Below are positions 6,407-7,114 of a DNA stretch of 7,114 bases, piece after piece. Position numbers and translations under genes: made by a program. The notes beneath the pieces were generated by a model. That model searched no databases and was not told the DNA's origin. It was given only the letters and a program-made list of their open reading frames with translations. Location: contig JAFGSL010000605.1 of NCBI GenBank assembly GCA_016934645.1, forward strand, positions 1 to 7,114. Reading direction: 5' to 3'. Position 1 is the first letter of the stretch; each line of letters starts with the position of its first letter. Source of the DNA: Anaerolineae bacterium. Its GTDB lineage: Bacteria > Chloroflexota > Anaerolineae > B4-G1 > SLSP01.

Positions 6407-7063
6407 TTACCCTTGCTGTGGTTCCAAGAGCACCACGTAGGTCTCTTCAGCGCCGCTGCTGCCCGAAAGCATTTTCAGACTGGGCTGCGGATCGCCCCAC
6501 GTGACGCCCATCTCCTTCAAGAAACGGTTGACAGGGTTCCGCGACAGTTTTAAGCCAGGCGTCTTGTAATTCATCGGCACCACAATATCCGGCTCGACCA
6601 TGCTGACGATTTCAGAGGCCATAGCGGGAACCAGACCACCGGGAAGGCCCACCGGAATGAGCAGGACATTGACCGATCCCATCGCTTCCACCTGCGCCTG
6701 CGTGGGTGTGTGGCCCAGCTCACCCAAATGACATACCACCACGCCGTTGACGTTCACCGAAAACACGATGTCTTGCCCCGCTTCCGCTCCCCGTTTGCGG
6801 TCACGGAAGGTCGCTACACCGGTGATGAATAAACCGCCGATCTCGTACTCGCCCGGCCCCGCCAGCGTACGCGAGATGCCGCGCAATCCTTTCCAGCGGG
6901 CCTGTTGTGGATCATCGAACGGTGCGCTCGAAGTGACAATCTCAGCGCGACTACGGGGTAACACCAAACCAGTTTCCTCTTCGTTGAACGGGTCCATCAC
7001 GACCGCCGGGTACCCGCGCTCGACGATGCGGAAACACCCCAAACCATACCATGTCAATTCCAT
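6407..7063 (-). CDS. MBL-fold protein lacking its metal ligands, probable pseudoenzyme
   Basis: A 218-residue protein matching the overall layout of the beta-lactamase-superfamily domain of UPF0173/Lactamase_B_3-type hydrolases. Visible landmarks are the opening strand MELTWYGLGCFRI, DPF at 24-26, GPGEYEIGGLFITGV at 69-83, VVCHLGELGHT at 109-119, LLIPVG at 134-139 and VVPMNYKTPG at 161-170. Active members coordinate metal through an HxHxDH-type cluster, a later His, an Asp in the HLGD motif and a His in PMHYK. Here the cluster region (40-54) reads AEIVTSSAPFDDPQQ with no His, the later His position appears to be Arg87, the Asp is Glu115 and the final His is Asn165. The fold therefore looks kept while hydrolase chemistry is probably lost. 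The frame is intact, so this is not simple decay. The start is supported by GAGGAG at 7077-7072, eight bases upstream. It may be the first gene of a short operon with the TPR gene. Confidence 0.82.
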   Translation of the reverse strand: MELTWYGLGCFRIVERGYPAVVMDPFNEEETGLVLPRSRAEIVTSSAPFDDPQQARWKGLRGISRTLAGPGEYEIGGLFITGVATFRDRKRGAEAGQDIVFSVNVNGVVVCHLGELGHTPTQAQVEAMGSVNVLLIPVGLPGGLVPAMASEIVSMVEPDIVVPMNYKTPGLKLSRNPVNRFLKEMGVTWGDPQPSLKMLSGSSGAEETYVVLLEPQQG

Positions 7064-7071
7064 ATCCGTTA

Positions 7072-7077
7072 CTCCTC
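7072..7077 (-). promoter_or_regulatory. Ribosome binding site of the MBL-fold gene
   Basis: GAGGAG on the minus strand, eight bases before the ATG at 7063. The 37 bases beyond it to the window edge show no promoter I would defend, so whether this gene is first in its transcript cannot be decided here. Confidence 0.65.
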
Positions 7078-7114
7078 TGAGAGAATAGTATCGTAGTCCT
7101 CAGTCCTGTAGTCT

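Noticed and set aside
7092..7114. AGTCCT-like tandem repeat at the right edge
   Set aside because: It consists of two exact and one partial copy with uneven spacing of 7 and 8 bases, and is cut by the window edge. This is too little to call a repeat or operator.

Overview
The window carries four co-directional protein-coding genes, all on the minus strand. Read in transcription order from the right edge they are: an MBL-fold protein (7063-6407), a membrane-anchored TPR protein (6337-5555), a giant secreted DUF11/PKD repeat protein of 1652 residues (5344-386), and the first 99 codons of a small conserved hypothetical protein that runs off the left edge (299-1). No tRNA, rRNA, CRISPR array, insertion sequence or transposase was seen. 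The plus strand holds only antisense open frames.

The organism is most likely a member of the Chloroflexota, probably Anaerolineae or a relative. This is inference from protein style rather than from a marker gene. The giant protein ends in a short hydrophobic tail (FLPLVLRNN) of a kind I recall on many secreted Chloroflexota proteins, and it combines DUF11 repeats, a PKD domain and a BACON-like Ig domain as such proteins often do. The MBL-fold protein and the small left-edge protein also resemble families I associate with that phylum. Base composition is moderately GC-rich.

Right part (5555-7114): the MBL-fold and TPR genes are 69 bp apart, each with a good Shine-Dalgarno sequence, and may be co-transcribed. 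The gap between them contains a 7-bp hairpin. The MBL-fold protein has lost all the recognisable metal ligands of its family and is probably a pseudoenzyme. The TPR protein has one N-terminal membrane segment and about six TPR units, likely on the outer face of the membrane.

Middle (5345-5554): a 210-bp gap with a perfect extended -10 promoter element, a nine-base T tract in the predicted leader and a strong Shine-Dalgarno sequence, all serving the giant gene.

Left part (1-5344): the giant gene fills most of the window. It encodes a signal peptide, an unassigned N-terminal domain, about nine DUF11-type beta-sandwich repeats, one PKD domain, one BACON-like domain and the C-terminal tail. It lacks LPXTG, SLH or transmembrane anchors. 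A perfect 13-bp hairpin follows its stop codon and precedes the small left-edge gene. The giant protein and the TPR protein could both belong to the cell envelope, but nothing here proves that the four genes share a pathway. I found no convincing new multi-gene system; the most interesting items are the dead MBL active site, the C-terminal tail and the unassigned N-terminal domain.
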